Of a DNA stretch of 64,000 nt, positions 22,000 to 36,289 are shown one piece after another. Source of the DNA: Isoetes taiwanensis (taxonomy: Eukaryota; Streptophyta; Lycopodiopsida; Isoetales; Isoetaceae); NCBI GenBank assembly GCA_021234155.1, contig JAJEKV010000006.1, positions 13,964,902-14,028,901 of the forward strand. Direction: 5' to 3'. Position numbers and translations under genes: made by a program. The notes beneath the pieces are model-generated. The model saw only the letters and a program-made list of their open reading frames with translations. It searched no databases and had not been told where the DNA came from. The stretch's first letter is position 1; each line of letters opens with the position of its first letter.

Positions 22000-24960
22000 T
22001 GTCTATAGTGCTTGTAGTATCATGGAAAGCACTTCCAGGGTGGTCATCACCACTTCCATTAGCATGTGGCGTTTTCTAGTCTGTGTAAAGGATTTGGCTC
22101 AGGACTTGGTCAAGGACTTCTTCAGAGTCACCTCCTTCAGGGTTCATGCCGTGGGCATACTTAAAAGCCCCATAAGTATTTTAAAGGCTTCCAGCATTAC
22201 AATTTAAGCATGTTCCTTTTTTTGTGTCTCTCACCATGATCACGTGGTTTAATTCTTATTTGTGCACAGATTATAACTTTACTAACACACTCAATCTCTA
22301 CATATCTATTTTTGCATTCAAGTTCGTTCTATTCAAAAGAAGGAATCAATTTAATCCTTATTAACCAACTCAACTCTTAGATCTTTGAATTCAACAATCT
22401 CTTTTCATTTATTCACAATTCAAGACATCCCTTGGTGTAAGTTGTAAACCACCCACTTGATAATTCTTTCAAGTATGGACACCTTGCAGATACATGTGCC
22501 TCAAAAAGTCCGGCTTCTCGCTCCAAGAATCAATATGTAGAAGAAGATACATGTGCAGTCAATTCTGATACATTGTCATTATTTCTGCCATATACAGATG
22601 AATTTCGGCTTGATCAGACCCAATCCGGAAAGCTGACTTGGAAATCGTTCAAGCAAAGTCAAAATTACCTGAATTGGATCTATATATGATGCTCCAAACT
22701 CCGACCAATAAAACTGCCCAAAAATTGCTCCTTCCACATCTTTCCAGAAACCCTCACAGAAACTGATGCCCTTTTCGTGTATCACATGGACTTTGTATAA
22801 ACTTCTCATACATAGTACGTATTTCTCATGCAGTGACCATTTAAAGTAATCTCAAGCATCAGTAGGAAAAGGTAAATTGCATACCTGCTAAAGACAGACT
22901 TTACATCTCGCGCATGGACAACTTTACACAGCACCCATCTGCATACGAAAAAGAGATGTCCTGATTCTCTTAAACGAAAACAATAAGACGAAGACTACAA
23001 CCAACGTCGCCTATAAGGAGCTCCTTCCATGAGCAAGGTATATAATTCCATTCACTTTCATTCACCTCCATTCACTTCCACACAGGCGATGTAGATGGAG
23101 TACTGATCCCCTATAGGAACCGATGCTCCCTCTACACCGCGGGCAACATGCTGCTGGAGCAACCTAGGTTAGACTCCCAAGGGCACGCAAACCATTATTA
23201 TAGCCTCATCACGTCAAGTATCTTTGGCGATAATATAGATGCCTATTAAGTCCTTTAAAGACAACTAAGACACATAACCACAACCGTACAAAATAATATT
23301 GTACATAATCAGAAAAAAAAAATGCTCATAAAAAAGACATCCTATAGCGGTCATATTTGGCTTCCAACTTTGGATTGACGAATTCCTAAGCTATTTCGGC
23401 TGCTTCTTTGTTTGAAATTACATGTAAGCAGGGAGCTTTAAACAGACTGCCATAGAAGATAAGGGAAAGCATTGTTAGTCCTTTTAATAGACTTTTCCAG
23501 TTGGAAGATAAGGGAAGGGAAAGCATTGTTAGTCCTTTTAGTGGACTTTTCCAGTTGGAAGATAAGGGTCTGCCTCAGTCCTCTCTAACAGCATGGCTTT
23601 CTTGGAGTCCCTCTGTCGCAGAAGGAAGCAATCAGCCTCAAGATTTTATTCAATAACAAGAGACGGTTAGATGTAATTTTTATTGCTTTTCTGTGTAGGA
23701 TTTCCTGCAACTATGGCAAGCAGTTGTGGAGTCCTAAATCTTTACCAATATATGGAATGGATTTGCAAATGCTATGGATTTGTCATAGTTTGGAACAAAT
23801 GTGTTTTTGATATTAATGAGCATCCAGAATCCAGATTCAAAATGCGAGTAGATTTAGAATATAGAGTAGATGTGTGAGAATGCAAGCAAAAGTTGAATGC
23901 AAGTAAATAGAACATATTCCGGAATTGAAAGTATGCCAGCTGTCAAGATCACATTGGAAGCCAAGGCAGAATGCCACCTAAGTGCACGCATAAAGTCTCT
24001 CACAAAAAAATTATCAAGCCAAAGTTTTGGGCCAATTACACCTACCATCTTCGTAATTCCATTTAGTAATGATGGTAAGCATGCATTACATAGCCATAAC
24101 CACATCTTGAATGACCGTTCAAGGCCAAGAGGAAATTAACGACCATCCATGGTAGCACCTTGTTTATACTACTTTTCATTTGGAGTTCTTTGATATGTAG
24201 TTTACTGGCTTATCTTGAAATGCTCAAAAATGCTTCAAGGATACATTTATTGTGATCTATAGCTCGTAATAATCTTGTATCATGAGTTAAAGCAGCAAAT
24301 TTCAGATCTGGTATTCTACTTGCTAGCCTGTTGTTAGATTTTGTATTGGAAATTGCATGAAGATGGGTAAAAAAAAGTCGTCAACTAGTCATGTATATTC
24401 CTCTAGTTGAGATATTGCGAAAACACGAACTAGAACTAAGCATGACAGTCTCTGAAGGATAAATACACTTGATTGCCTTCAATGGCTTCAAATTACGATC
24501 TCCTAGGCCTTTACATGATAAGTCTATAAAGATTTCCTTTCCAACAGTTTGAAAGGGTTTCGGTATGTATTTGACCGTCAAAAAATACATCACATGATGG
24601 AACCTCTGAAGGGAAAACTCACCTTTATTATTCCAGCTGGACTTGTTTTCGAGAAATGTCCACTCAAAAAAATATGATACAACATCTCCCAGTGTTAAGT
24701 TGGCATGCAGCTACAACTTTGTAAAATCATATTGTTGACCTCCCAAAAAATGGGTAGTTAGCTCACCCTATACTTGCAAGATTATTCCTTCATAAGTACC
24801 CGAATCCAACAATCTATTCACATTCACAGCATTTAACAACTCGTTAGAACAGGTATGGAGAGTGATACTTTGATATCTGGATATATCTCAAACAACCCAA
24901 AATGTAATCAGAGGATTAATCAAGTATAAACAGGATATATCTAAGAGAAACTCAACTAAT
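22000..24960. other. Intergenic and YODA 3' side, no gene seen
   Basis: Short frames such as 22579-22809 (minus) show no known domain. The part nearest 24964 probably holds the YODA 3' UTR. One tandem duplication is listed separately. Confidence 0.45.
23456..23568. repeat. Tandem duplication, two ~50-bp units
   Basis: 'agataaggg...aaagcattgttagtcctttta' followed by 'gacttttccagttgg' occurs twice in a row. The second copy has 'agggaa' extra. Confidence 0.8.
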
Positions 24961-24963
24961 ACC

Positions 24964-27900
24964 TTACTGATTTGCTCCCCGATTGGCCGAGTTACTGCTA
25001 AGCATTGGAGATCCCTGCCAATACAACATCGGAAAAGTCCGATGAGACCTCTTAAGCAGCCTTTGTGGAATATGGTCAGTTACGATGCCATTTCCACTGT
25101 GATGTCTTTCATAATAGTCATCCTCTTCACGAGGAACTCTTCCTAAGGCCAGACCCAATATGTCAGTGTTACTATTTACATATTCATTTTGTTTGGGACT
25201 CCCTGGTGACTGTGGAATGCTCCACAGCCCAACTTTTCCTACAGGGCTACCAGTAGCATGGGTACCATTCGATAACTTCTGAAATTGGTAATACCCATCA
25301 TGAGAGAATGTTGATGGTGCTCCATAAAATCCGTTTCCTGGAAAAGGTAGGTTTCCATGGCCACCAGTCACAGGTGTTGAAGAACCTGAGCTAATAACTG
25401 GCGATGAAGATTGAGAAGATGATATTCCTAAGTGCGCATGATGAGGGGACAGTGGCCGAAACTTGGGACTTGCACAAGGTGATGCTGAAGATGAAGTAAA
25501 ACCAGCTTGTGCACGAGGTGATATATCACTGTAGGCAAAATCAGAGTCATTTCAGATGCTGCCATCAACCAAGGTTTAAACCTGCATATCTGCTTACCTG
25601 GGCGGCGAACACTGCATCCATGCCCTTGACTGCAATCTTGGAGAGTTATTCTCAACATCATGAATTGTGTTTTGATATCCACCTCCCTGTCAATATCACA
25701 CTCTTGTCACTAACATTCCATTATTTTAACAACAGGAACTTTAATTGGTGATGCTTACATATGCCCCAGCACCAACAGATGGTGAGACCATCAAATCAAA
25801 AGCATCAACCTTATCTTCAGGCACCGAAACTGGGCGTGCACTGTTTACGAATGGATGCATTAGCAATGTTGCAGCCGTTGCCCTGTCTGAAGGATTCCTT
25901 TGCAGGCAAAGCTTCACAAAGCTCTTGCATTCTTTTGATAAAAAGTCTGGAATGGCCGGAAGTTCCTTGCTATTTCCAATTTTAAACATTGCAGCCACCT
26001 ATCACAGAGAATGATCGTATTAAATTATTATTACTGGCATTGCTACAACTCATAACAACATGAAAGGACTAATTGCCGAGACCATTTCCTGAAACCAAGG
26101 AAGATTCTCTCCCACCAGGCAATGTTTCGACAAATATTCACTTTCCCCTTTTTGAAGAGAATTGATGTATTTATTAGAATTATAGCTGATTCCATTTATC
26201 AACTTAATTTTACCTTTTTGAAAAGAATAACGTATTAATTAGAATTATAGATGATTCCAGAATTATTGTATTTACTAATATTATAGTTGATCCCATTTAT
26301 CTATTTTTACCCCACGTCCTAAGAATTGGTTCCTTGAGCACTCGTTAGCATGCCCTTCAGAGAACATTGGATTCATCAAACAGAAAATTTACCCTTCAGA
26401 CACCTAATCTATTCAGGATTCAGAAAACTATTTTCCTTAGAAGAAATTAGAGTCATAGCTTCATCCTTATAAGCATCAGAAAGTGTAATGTACACTAACC
26501 CCTTCATATTGGCTCCATGGTGGCTTAGCAGTAGCCATTTCTAGCACTGTACAACCAAGGCTCCATATATCGACAGAGAGATCATAGCCATGAGTTGGCT
26601 TTATAACCTGTTTCAGCGTAGCAGATTTGTGCAACCCTTAGTCCCAACAAGCCAAATTGTCAAATGCTACAAAATGCTGTATTATCACGCTGCTTATTTA
26701 TTTATACAGGGACTAACCTCAGGAGCCATCCAGTATGGACTCCCCTTGAATGATAGCGGAAATGACTGCGCAGTTATCTGCAAGTTTATAGAGTTACCAC
26801 ATATTTCAAAAAGAAATCATGATGCATAGCCGCAAAGCAATCCAAATGCAAAGATGCCTTGATATCGTTTATCATAACTGGACATTGCTCTAAAAACTAC
26901 TCAGAGATTAATGTGAAAGTATCTCTTCCCTAGAGAAATAAAAAACATGCAATACTTAAGAGAAAACAAGTACATGTTTAGCCATGCCAAAGTCTGCCAA
27001 TTTCACAATTCCATTTGTATCTACAAGAATATTTGCGCCTTTGATGTCCCTGGCCAGGAAAAAGGATTGTTAAAAAATAATAGCAAAACAAAGAAGGGTT
27101 ATAATATCAAGAAAATAATAGGACATATGGACGAGAGATGTAACCTGTGAACCGTATTTGCACTGTGAAGATACGCTAGCCCTGATAAGATCTGCCGAGT
27201 ATAGCTACAGATAACAGGTTCTTTAAACGGGCCATACTCATGAAGCAGTTTGTGAATTGAACCTCCAGAAACGTACTCCAAATAAATGTATAATCTATCT
27301 TCCATCTGGAAGAAAAGAGAACCTTAGGACCTAATATGTAAACTCTGACATAAATTGGAACACTGAAGTTTATGAATTTTCTAACCCTTCTCCCCTCCCT
27401 CACAATTATGTCGAAGTTGTTGGTGGACATAGCCACCACTTAGTTTTCCAACCAGATTCTACCAACTCTAGAACCAACATATTAAAATGCAAATATTGGT
27501 TTAATTTAAACCAATGTACAAGCACTACTCTTTGTCACAACAAGGCCCCATGTTAGGCCCTACATGGAAATTACCAACAATGCCAAAGCGAGAGATCATT
27601 CTACGTGCAAGTCATCCCATTGCCACGATACAATTAGACAAAGCATATCAGAATGAAACTAAAAGTGATAGAAACATATTAAATACCGTTTCTGATCCAT
27701 AATACTGAACTATATTCGGGTGTCGTAATCGACTTAGTAAAGCTATCTCCTGCAATATTCAAAAAATATAAGCAGGTTAAGCTCACCTGTCCTAAAACAT
27801 GTTAAACACACAATTAATTGCAAAACTATCCCAGGCACTTTTAGCACAGCAGAACGAAAAAACAAGAGATAAAAATAAGCGCCTGTGCTAAAACAGGTTA

Positions 27901-29684
27901 AAACAACCTTACGCACCTTTAACACCACAGAACAGAAAAGAAAGTAAAAGATAAGCACCTGTCCTAGTTGTTTTGCACTTTCCTTCGATTTGGAATCGTC
28001 TGAAACCAGAAGCACCTCCTTCATGGCACACATTCGACCGACATTCTCACTGCAAGATTGAAAATTGTTAAAATCAATGGAGATCAAAAAGCTGCCCCAA
28101 TAACTCTAAATGATCTCATATGTACCTATCAAATCCAACATAGACATTTCCAAAGGTTCCTCTGCCAATCAATTTTCCCTTCTGCCATCGTGTCCCTGAG
28201 GTGCTGGCATTGTCCATCCTGGAAGGACTTCGAGGCGGGACACTTGAAGCTGATGGCGATGATGGCAATGTTGCAGAAGCAGGAGAATATGTTGCTGGAG
28301 GTAAAGGTAGTCGATGTCCCATTCCTCTATTATCTTCACCATGCCTTCTATAAGTTTCAGAATCTCCACCACCCACCCTTGGGTGTAGAGGAGAAACAGA
28401 GCCACTTTGAACTCTTGAACCTGGGCCTGGACTCCTCATAGGACTGGGTACAGGGGAAAGCTCTGGACTAGTCCTTGCCTGGTACCATGGAGGAAGTTCT
28501 CCGCCAGCTGAATTGTGGCCAGATCCAGGACTTGAGCCCTGCCCAGAAGTGGTGTCATGATTTGGCTGCAGAACATTGTGCTGACCCTGCTCTTTTCTTG
28601 GACTCCGAGCAGGGCTAACCAAAGTGCTGTTAGATGCTGCAGCTGTTACATCAGCACGAACATGAGGTTGGCTGGACACGTCCTCCTGCACTGTGTTTCC
28701 TTTTGAGAAAGGGTTTCCCCTGTTGCTCCTCAAAAGTGGACTGCTGGGACAAGATAAACCTTGTCTAGACAGTTCCCACTTGTGCTTCCCTCCCCGTGTC
28801 CTGGAAAGTGAAGAGACAATCCTGTAAGAAATGACATTATAACAAATTAACTAGCAGTAGTGAAAGCCCTTAAAAGGCTCAGGGAAGCTTAACCAAAACT
28901 GTTGTGGCCTTATGCTTGTTTAGAATAACTGTTATCTTTAAGCAGCATATTTTGCTTCCATACTTCCTAAGAACATACTATCACATAAAAGACTAAGAAT
29001 CTCATTGTGATTTTTGCCCAGAACACATAACATAATTCTAATATCTTTCAACAACACCTGTTAGTTTCTATGTCCTACCAGCAAGCGTCAGTTGAATCAT
29101 GCAATGTCCAACAAGAAATTCAAAGCAGTAATAAGAACATACGAAGTTATATTGCTCCACATCTGTCCCCCTGACTCTCTAGTAGCTGGTATCCTCAGAT
29201 TGGCAATATGTGGTGGCATGTTTGGATGCCATACATCAGCCACATCCACACTTGCTAAGGAACTGGCACTAGAACCTGAGCCATATTCAGCTTCAGGACC
29301 ATCTATATCCACGGAATCCACTCGAAGTCGTACTTGCTCAGGTGAAGGAAGTGGAAAGGATGGGTATCGATTTAAGGAAGCATTGTTTGACTTTTGACCT
29401 AGTCTCTTAGAGGGAGGTGCACCTGGTAAAGGCAGAGGCTGTGCCTGTACTGGTCGGCTACCAAAACTTGCACAACGGCCAACTCCCTTCAACACAGAGA
29501 CGTGCTTGGAGGCAGATGCTATACCTGCAGCTGCCTTTGGCAATTTGGGACTTTCAACTTCCACCTCTAACTTCTTGTTTCTTCTTCTTGGGGAAGGTAT
29601 CAATGACTGGACATGGAAAACACCATCTTTGTTTCCTTGCTTTCTAGTCTCTTTTGAGAAGGGATTCCCCCACCAAGAAGGCAT
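24964..29684 (-). CDS. YDA: YODA-type MAP kinase kinase kinase, 11 coding exons
   Basis: Coding exons on the minus strand: 29684-29143, 28800-28126, 28049-27959, 27749-27687, 27305-27145, 27049-26974, 26777-26718, 26607-26500, 25998-25759, 25686-25598 and 25528-24964. All introns are GT-AG and the exons add to 2670 bases (889 aa). The N-terminus [12 protein letters not shown] and [12 protein letters not shown], then [13 protein letters not shown] and [10 protein letters not shown], are YODA/MAPKKK3 regulatory signatures. The kinase domain (about residues 385-645) has GRGTFGNVY (P-loop), CAMKEV (Lys), [16 protein letters not shown] and GSPYWMAPE, and the Ser/Pro-rich tail is typical. The protein phosphorylates MKK4/5-type kinases in stomatal, embryo and immune signalling, acting in the cytosol. 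No breaks are seen. YODA against MAPKKK3 is not fully settled, because kinase residues such as [14 protein letters not shown] lean toward MAPKKK3. Confidence 0.92.
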
Positions 29685-30830
29685 GGTTGGGAATCAATCA
29701 AGAAATTCTTATCCAGATGGTAGATCATGAACCTTCAACTCCTTCCTTCACGACATGCTCTGAGACATTTACTCATAGTTGGGTACAAGCAACCATAACG
29801 GCTCTTTCAGGCTTTTCTTGTTCTTGCACAGTCGTGATGATCTAACAGCCTCTATCGTCCATGTACCTCTGCAGCTAAGCGATGTCTTGGGTCTAAAGAA
29901 GACGGAAACCATAGTGGGAACAATTACAGTAGCCACTCTAGCTACAAGTCGGCCTCTCATCTGAAGAAGTTTATCTCAACCCATTTCAGCTAGAAGGGAA
30001 CTGTCTAGGTGAAGATAATAAATCAATGAGCATGTTCAGATACAAAAACCAGAAGAATTCAAACCCTTCCCTGTATTCAAATGCAGCATCCCCCAAGAGG
30101 GCAAAATTTGAGCCCTAAAACAATGCACGCCCCTCTATTTCTAGGAACACTTTCTTTCCACTGTAACCTTCAACTGAGATTAATTCCTGGGCACAGCAGC
30201 TATTGAAGGAGTTGGAACATGCAGCTGATAATCATATCTACCGCATTGCTTCAAAAATGCGTTTGCATGAATTGGCCCTCTTCACAACCACCTAGTGGCG
30301 ACGATCTTAACTCGAAGCTCATAATTTTTGCGATTGACAGGTGCCCAACTCAAGAACTCTACATGTATCCCCTTAATCCAAACCTTGTAAAGGAATCATC
30401 CAAAGCAAGCTTAAATACTGAGACCAAACTATCACATTCCGCGTTTTCGACCTAGAACCATGACCGAAATCTTCAGCAGCCTGCTCCCATGGATCTATAC
30501 GCAGAAAACACCAAAATGGGCCCCAAGAAAAGCAGATCCAGCCGAACTGCCAACTGCGAACTCAAATCTGCAGCACCTGAGGCCTAGATTCAGACCGTTA
30601 GGCTGGAAAAATGAGACAGAAAGGCGGGGATAAAGGGAGCCGGAGAAGGGCGATACCGCCATAGCCAAGGAGCTGAGACCCCACGGAAAGTGAGAAACGG
30701 AGCAAGGACGCAAGGGAATATTCGTGTTGTAGTTTAGCAAAGGAAAGAATCTGCAGCCGGGAGGCGTTGGAATAATCGGCGAAGAATATTCTCCAAATGG
30801 TATTTTTGTTTGCCAAGGTTATGTGGATCC
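29685..30830 (-). promoter_or_regulatory. Presumed YODA 5' leader and promoter
   Basis: The 1.1 kb above the YODA start has no gene. Plant MAPKKK genes of this type usually carry a 5' UTR intron. The stretch at 30500-30760 is richer in G+C than its surroundings, as expected around a transcription start. No exact start, TATA box or leader splice sites could be fixed. Confidence 0.35.
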
Positions 30831-33590
30831 AATGTTAGTTACCATATGTTGTCGTATGAAGAATGTTGCTGGTCTTAGTTGGTCTCTTGTGGATGTAAAC
30901 AATGATGTCTGGGCTATGTCCCATTCCCATTTGGTCTTCTCCTAGCCTCATTGTGAAATTAGTCATGTATCGTTTTAAAGTAGTTGGGAAAGACCCACTT
31001 CATCCATGTACAGTGATGGGGCAGGACCTATCTAGTGGCAGGACCTATCTGGGTTTGTCTTAAAGTAAGCATATGGCTTCCCATGGACTTTAAAATTCCA
31101 TCATCATAATCAGCATCATCATCATCATCTTATTCCTTAGTTTCTACCCTGAGTTTAGTGTGGAGCCTATTCAGATGATGACATATAATATAGGGTGATT
31201 GGTTGAGGCAATGCCCAACGAGCAATGTTAGTGTTATGTGTGTGTCTCGAGCATCGTCTAGGCCCAAGCGAACATAATAAAATGTTCTCTTTCTTCTTCT
31301 TCTTTTTTAACCATCCTATGACTGCCTCCATTCAACAACAACTTAGTAAAACACTCGCCATGGTTTTAATTTTCTTTGGACTGCCTCCATTCTACAACAA
31401 CTTAGTAAAACACCCGCCATGGTTTTAATTTTCTTTGGCTCCTGCATCTTGTGCACCTCCACATATTTTATCTCTCTTCTTTGCATTATTCCACTCTCAA
31501 TGCTCTTATTGTTATTCAACTTGAAATGAACTCTTTCAAAAACAACCATCCCTTTATTGCATGAGCCTCTCCCAGTGCCCTCCTTGGCCCCCTATGTAAT
31601 ATGTTACTCCTACTGGGGCCATTATATATTGACGCCTTTCCTCGTGGTTGCAAATTCTTCTAGACATCACTGACTTGTATCTTATGTCATCACATCACCC
31701 ATTGGTCGATTTCTCAAATAGCATTATCGTGCATCAATGTGCTTTTGCTTTTCCACATCCACGTGCAATTGAATTGCTTTGTGTCTGTCCTCGCTCTTTG
31801 TGCCTTCTACAATTTCTTGAGCTACTCATGCATGGCTTGGTCCTCCTTTTAGGATTTCCTGAATCCAAAATAAAGAGGTCTTTGTCTAGTTATATAGTTC
31901 TTTTACCTCAACCGTTTTCCTATCTCAAATGGCAACCATGTTCCCACACATGTGCGGAAAAAAAAAATCTGATAAATGAATCAATACCATCAGATTAAAT
32001 ATCTGGAATTTTACATGCAACTCCACACAATAGGATTGAATCTTGCTGACACCTATATGCAGGCTTTTATCATAGGATCTTGGTCTACAGCCTATTTTCT
32101 TGTCAATGAATAGTAGGATGTGTTGTCATTTCTTTTCCTTAAGGGGCAGTACACAATGTTGCTAATAACGATAAAAATGCTTAAAAAACACTAGAAGAAA
32201 TTGTGTCTATGCATGTTTCATTTTATCACACCATCCTCCACAATTTAATAATATTGATGATGGTGAACCATCCAAAATCTCAATTCATGATTTTATCGAC
32301 CCTTTAATATTACATATTGAGTACCTTTTGTTCATTCTTTCAATCCTTGGAATTATTAATTGTGTCTGGTAGAGTTTTATTTCATATAAATAGATTTATA
32401 TTGGTTATGCTTCTACGCAATCCTTTACCATAATGCAATACCTTAAAGGAGTTCTAATTGAGCAAAACGACTGCCATAATAAAATTTATAGTTGATCTTA
32501 TCATCACATAAAATCTATGTTGTGCATTGTCTATAAGATTACTAAGATTACATATTGAATATAAAAGAATGAACAAGTCAAACAACTCCAGTGACAAGTG
32601 ACTCCAAAGAATAGAAAAAGGTAAGAAATTCTTAAGTAAAAGGGAGAAATTTCATATCATGAATTCATTGTTTCCATTCTTTATGTGCTTCAATGAAATT
32701 ATTCCAACACTATTTGATCCCATTAATTTATAGTGGTTGTTAAAGGACCAACTTGGATAGGATAACTTGACATGACAAATGATTACTTCTATGTTTATTC
32801 AATCGCGCCAATTTGTATACATGTAAAGGAGATCACTGTGCAACAAGATTGTTAAAAGAGGCACACGCTATATAGCACAGCACCCCAGATAATAACTCTA
32901 AGAATTCTCGTGGAGTTTTCTATTTAAATTCATGCAGACTTTGAATACTTCTTATGGTTAGTATGGTTGTTATAGCATGTCAAATTACCACGGTGATAGA
33001 TACATCTCTATTGTTGGGACAAACTCTCGGCCTTAATATTCTATTGTAGATATATCTTCACTCTGTATGTTTGCTAGATGACATCGTAATAAACAATGGC
33101 TTTTGGAAATCCATTTGATGCAACCAAAAGATTCTTGGATTGCCCCATATTAAGGAGCAACTCGTTAGGAAGGGAGTGAGTTTTGACTTCTTGTGGTATA
33201 TTTTATTTTTGAGTATGTCTATACATCTAACAATTATAGCTTCTAGTTTTTTTTTCGGCGGTGGAAAAGTTTTTAGTATTTTTTTGAGTGATTGTGGACG
33301 ACGCCTTTTTGTCTTTTCGATGCCAAAATATTTTCAGATCTGCTAGAAAACTCATTCTATCACCCTCACCAAAAAATTGTACCAATATGTAGCAAAATAA
33401 CAGGGGGTTTCTTTTGTATTTTTATACTTTTTTCCTTAAGGTTTTATATGATTTGATGACGGTATTCCATGAGACGTACTAATCAGTACATCTAGAGTGC
33501 ACATACATTAGCGTTGATTTTGGTGCCAATTTCCAATGGTTCATCTATGAATTTCGAAAGCTGAAGCATGCAGGGCTCGACCTAATCCAT
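30831..33590. other. Intergenic, no gene seen
   Basis: Only short frames without domains occur. It contains a CAT microsatellite (about 31104-31130) and the tandem 59-bp repeat listed separately. Confidence 0.5.
31321..31438. repeat. Tandem repeat, two copies of 59 bp
   Basis: 'actgcctccattc' through 'ccatggttttaattttctttgg' occurs twice head to tail (31321-31379 and 31380-31438) with three or so differences. Confidence 0.9.
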
Positions 33591-33748
33591 TTTAGGGTTC
33601 TATGGTTTCATGCAGAATTTCTTTACTAAAGCAACCCGAGAAGGCCAAGGAACTTTGCATACAGGTCGCTTTTTTCTGATTTGTGTAGCCGAATGCAGAG
33701 CCGAAGAAGCAGAGCAGAGCAGAGCCGAAGAAGCAGAGCCAAAGGATG

Positions 33749-34778
33749 GGCTCTATTCTGTTTACAACCCTTTTATTTCTTCTGCCCCTTTTTCTTCTTC
33801 TGGCGATGATAGGCATTTCTATAGTAATGCCTTTGACGAATCTATTGTTGAGTACAGAATTAAAAAACAGTTAATTCATGCTAGAAGTGGTCTCAAGCAT
33901 TGTGAATATAAACACACTTGCTGAATCTGTCGCAGCTTCAGTCTGCTTGTTCAGGATGCAGCTGGGGAGGTTGTTTGCAGCTTTGGAGAAGGTCGTATCC
34001 CATACGGAATTGGAAGAGGTGGAGGTCGAGGTTAGTAATAGTCAGTGCTAGTACATGTAAGCGCATATGCAAGCCACATGAATTTGGCTTCGGCTCTTCT
34101 TCTACGGGAATTGAGGCAGATAAATAGTATGGCGAAACGCCACAACAATGCAATGAACGATAATTAGGTATTGGTGTGCTTTTTTTATTTATTGTTTTGC
34201 TTGTTTTATGCTTGCTATATGTTTCAGGGATGTTGCATTGATGGGAAAAAACGGTAAAAGAAAAAAGATTTTTTTTGTGAAAATGTTGTTTGGATTGGCA
34301 AGAAAAAACGTTTGATGAGTCCATGTACAAAACCAAATATTTATTGCGACATTGGCTTGCTTGAGGAAGAAAGCTTTGGAAAACAAAAAAAAAAAAGTGA
34401 TTGGGAAAAAGGAATCTGCATATGCATCGGAATAGCCCCTACCCTTTAAGGGCAGATAAGTTGCTTGGAGCTGTGCTATCCACAGGGGTTCGAATCCTCC
34501 AGATTATACCTTCTATATATTTGTACTTGCAGGTGTCGGGCTGATGCAATGGAGGTAGAACTTGGAAGGTTTGAATTCTGTGGCATACAGTCATCTAACA
34601 CCCATTTTGTAGGCGTCGTCTTTAGGTTGTGGCAGGTCGCTTTTCTCTCTGTTTACAGCCCTTTTTCTTCTTCTGCCCCTTTTTCTTCTTCTAGTGATGA
34701 TAGGCATTCCCGTAGTAATGCCTTTGACGAATCTATTCTTGAATACAGAATTAAAAAACAGTGAATCCATGCAAGGTT
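33749..34778 (+). repeat. Direct duplication of a ~135-bp coding-like segment
   Basis: The stretch at 33749-33884 is repeated at about 34645-34778. In one plus-strand frame both copies read SSAPFSSS-DDRH, then SNAFDESI and EYRIKKQ, with mostly silent or conservative changes between them. That suggests an exon of an unknown gene or element duplicated about 0.9 kb apart. No complete gene could be traced around either copy. Upstream of the first copy, a short 'gccgaagaagcagagc' repeat occurs at about 33690-33740. Confidence 0.55.
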
Positions 34779-35095
34779 GTGGCGGGATGAAATAGCTTAC
34801 AAGGACAATTTTGATCAGAAGGTTCAAGGAAGCAGCTCCATTCAAGATAATGATGTTCATAATACTGTTGGGACAATCTGGTAGGTCTTTTTTCCCTATG
34901 TTGTGATACAAGTATGGTCTTGGCCATTGATCATGGCAACATAATACATAATACATAATACAGATGGTTGTTCTGTGGCTTTCTTTTGCTGACTCTAGCT
35001 GGAGCTCTGAAGCAGAAGATGCGAGAACCTTGTCCTAATTTTGAAATTGTTAAACAGAATGGAAGACTGCTTTGCTTGCTTGGGCAATTTGGTAG

Positions 35096-35353
35096 AGATT
35101 TGCAGACACCTCATTAGAAGCAGTTGGAATCACATCATCTTATCTTGAAAAGCTTTCTTTGGATTCAAAATCAATTAAAAATAAAGGTATACTTGCCATT
35201 GCAAGTGGGTGTCCCAGGCTTAAGTCATTGCATATGCAATGCATGAATGTGACTGATGAGGCTTTGCAAACCGTGGGAAAGTCTTACAAATTTTTAGAAA
35301 CACTAGAGCTGTTCAGCTACCATAAATTTACAGACATGTATTGCATGGTTTAA
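35096..35353 (+). pseudogene. F-box/LRR (FBL4-like) gene remnant
   Basis: One open stretch reads SLEAVGITSSYLEKLSLDSK, then NKGILAIASGCPRLKSLHMQ, then VTDEALQTVGKSYKFLETLEL. This is three leucine-rich repeats of the cysteine-containing type in F-box/LRR proteins; the wording and order match the plant FBL4 group best. A stop lies just before it (35093-35095) and one follows at 35351-35353. No F-box or further repeats are nearby, so it is a fragment of perhaps one exon. A whole protein of this type would have about 20 repeats. Confidence 0.65.
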
Positions 35354-36289
35354 ACTAATTCATTTGGAATAGATTTGGCATTATAGGAGCTATGGAGATT
35401 TTAGCAGGGTCTTAAGCTTGCAGCTGCTAATACATCATGCCATAATGTTTGGATTTTCTCTTGATTCTCACCTTCTACAGCATAACATTTCCTATGTTCG
35501 TGCACCGTTCTGATTATTCCCTCAAGCAAAAGCTACATGTGCAAAAGCATTGCAGGTTATTTCCAAAAGCACTTCATATTATTTCGATATTAGGTTCCAA
35601 TGATTCCCCACATTTTAATGGAGTTATCTAGGGTTCTATTCTTTGGAAACCAGTTATATGATGTACTTAAAGATAATCCAAAATGAGTGGATATACATAG
35701 CATATGTGATTTGTGTTTGCTCATAGCAACATCCCATCATGCAACTAATGCACATCATTGTATTTATATTAGAAGTCTCTTGTAATTGGATTACATGCAC
35801 GACTTGTCTCATGTAATTGGATTACATGCACGAATGTTTTTAAAATAGTCATATGCAATAGTGTTTCTAGAATCGTTACATGCATTTATGCCATTCTTAG
35901 TGCCCGAAATGACCCAAGGGCTTTATTAGGGTCCGAATGGCCCAATTTTTTTTTTAATATAACAACCAATACATATATACCATTAACATTAATTAACTCA
36001 AACCATTGCATCCAACATATTTAAATTAGAATCCCCCTGAAACCCCCTTTGGTTTGGGTGCATATTCACACGGGGGGGTTACGTGAGAGCTGTCGGATGG
36101 GTATATTTGCCCTTTATTCCTTGATCTGGACCGTACATAGTGATTCTCTTTTGTGGGGTATGCTTGTACAAGTTTTTGTATACCGTAGATTAAGGTTTGC
36201 AAAATACTATAAGGTTTGAATAAAATTGAGGTTGTGCCTATAGAGAGCGAAGAGATAGAATTGAATTCAATTGAATTGGACTTTAACAT

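Noticed and set aside
34440-34515. 'ggggttcgaatcctccagat' as a tRNA gene
   Set aside because: Only a T-arm/B-box-like stretch is present; no acceptor, D or anticodon arms fold around it.
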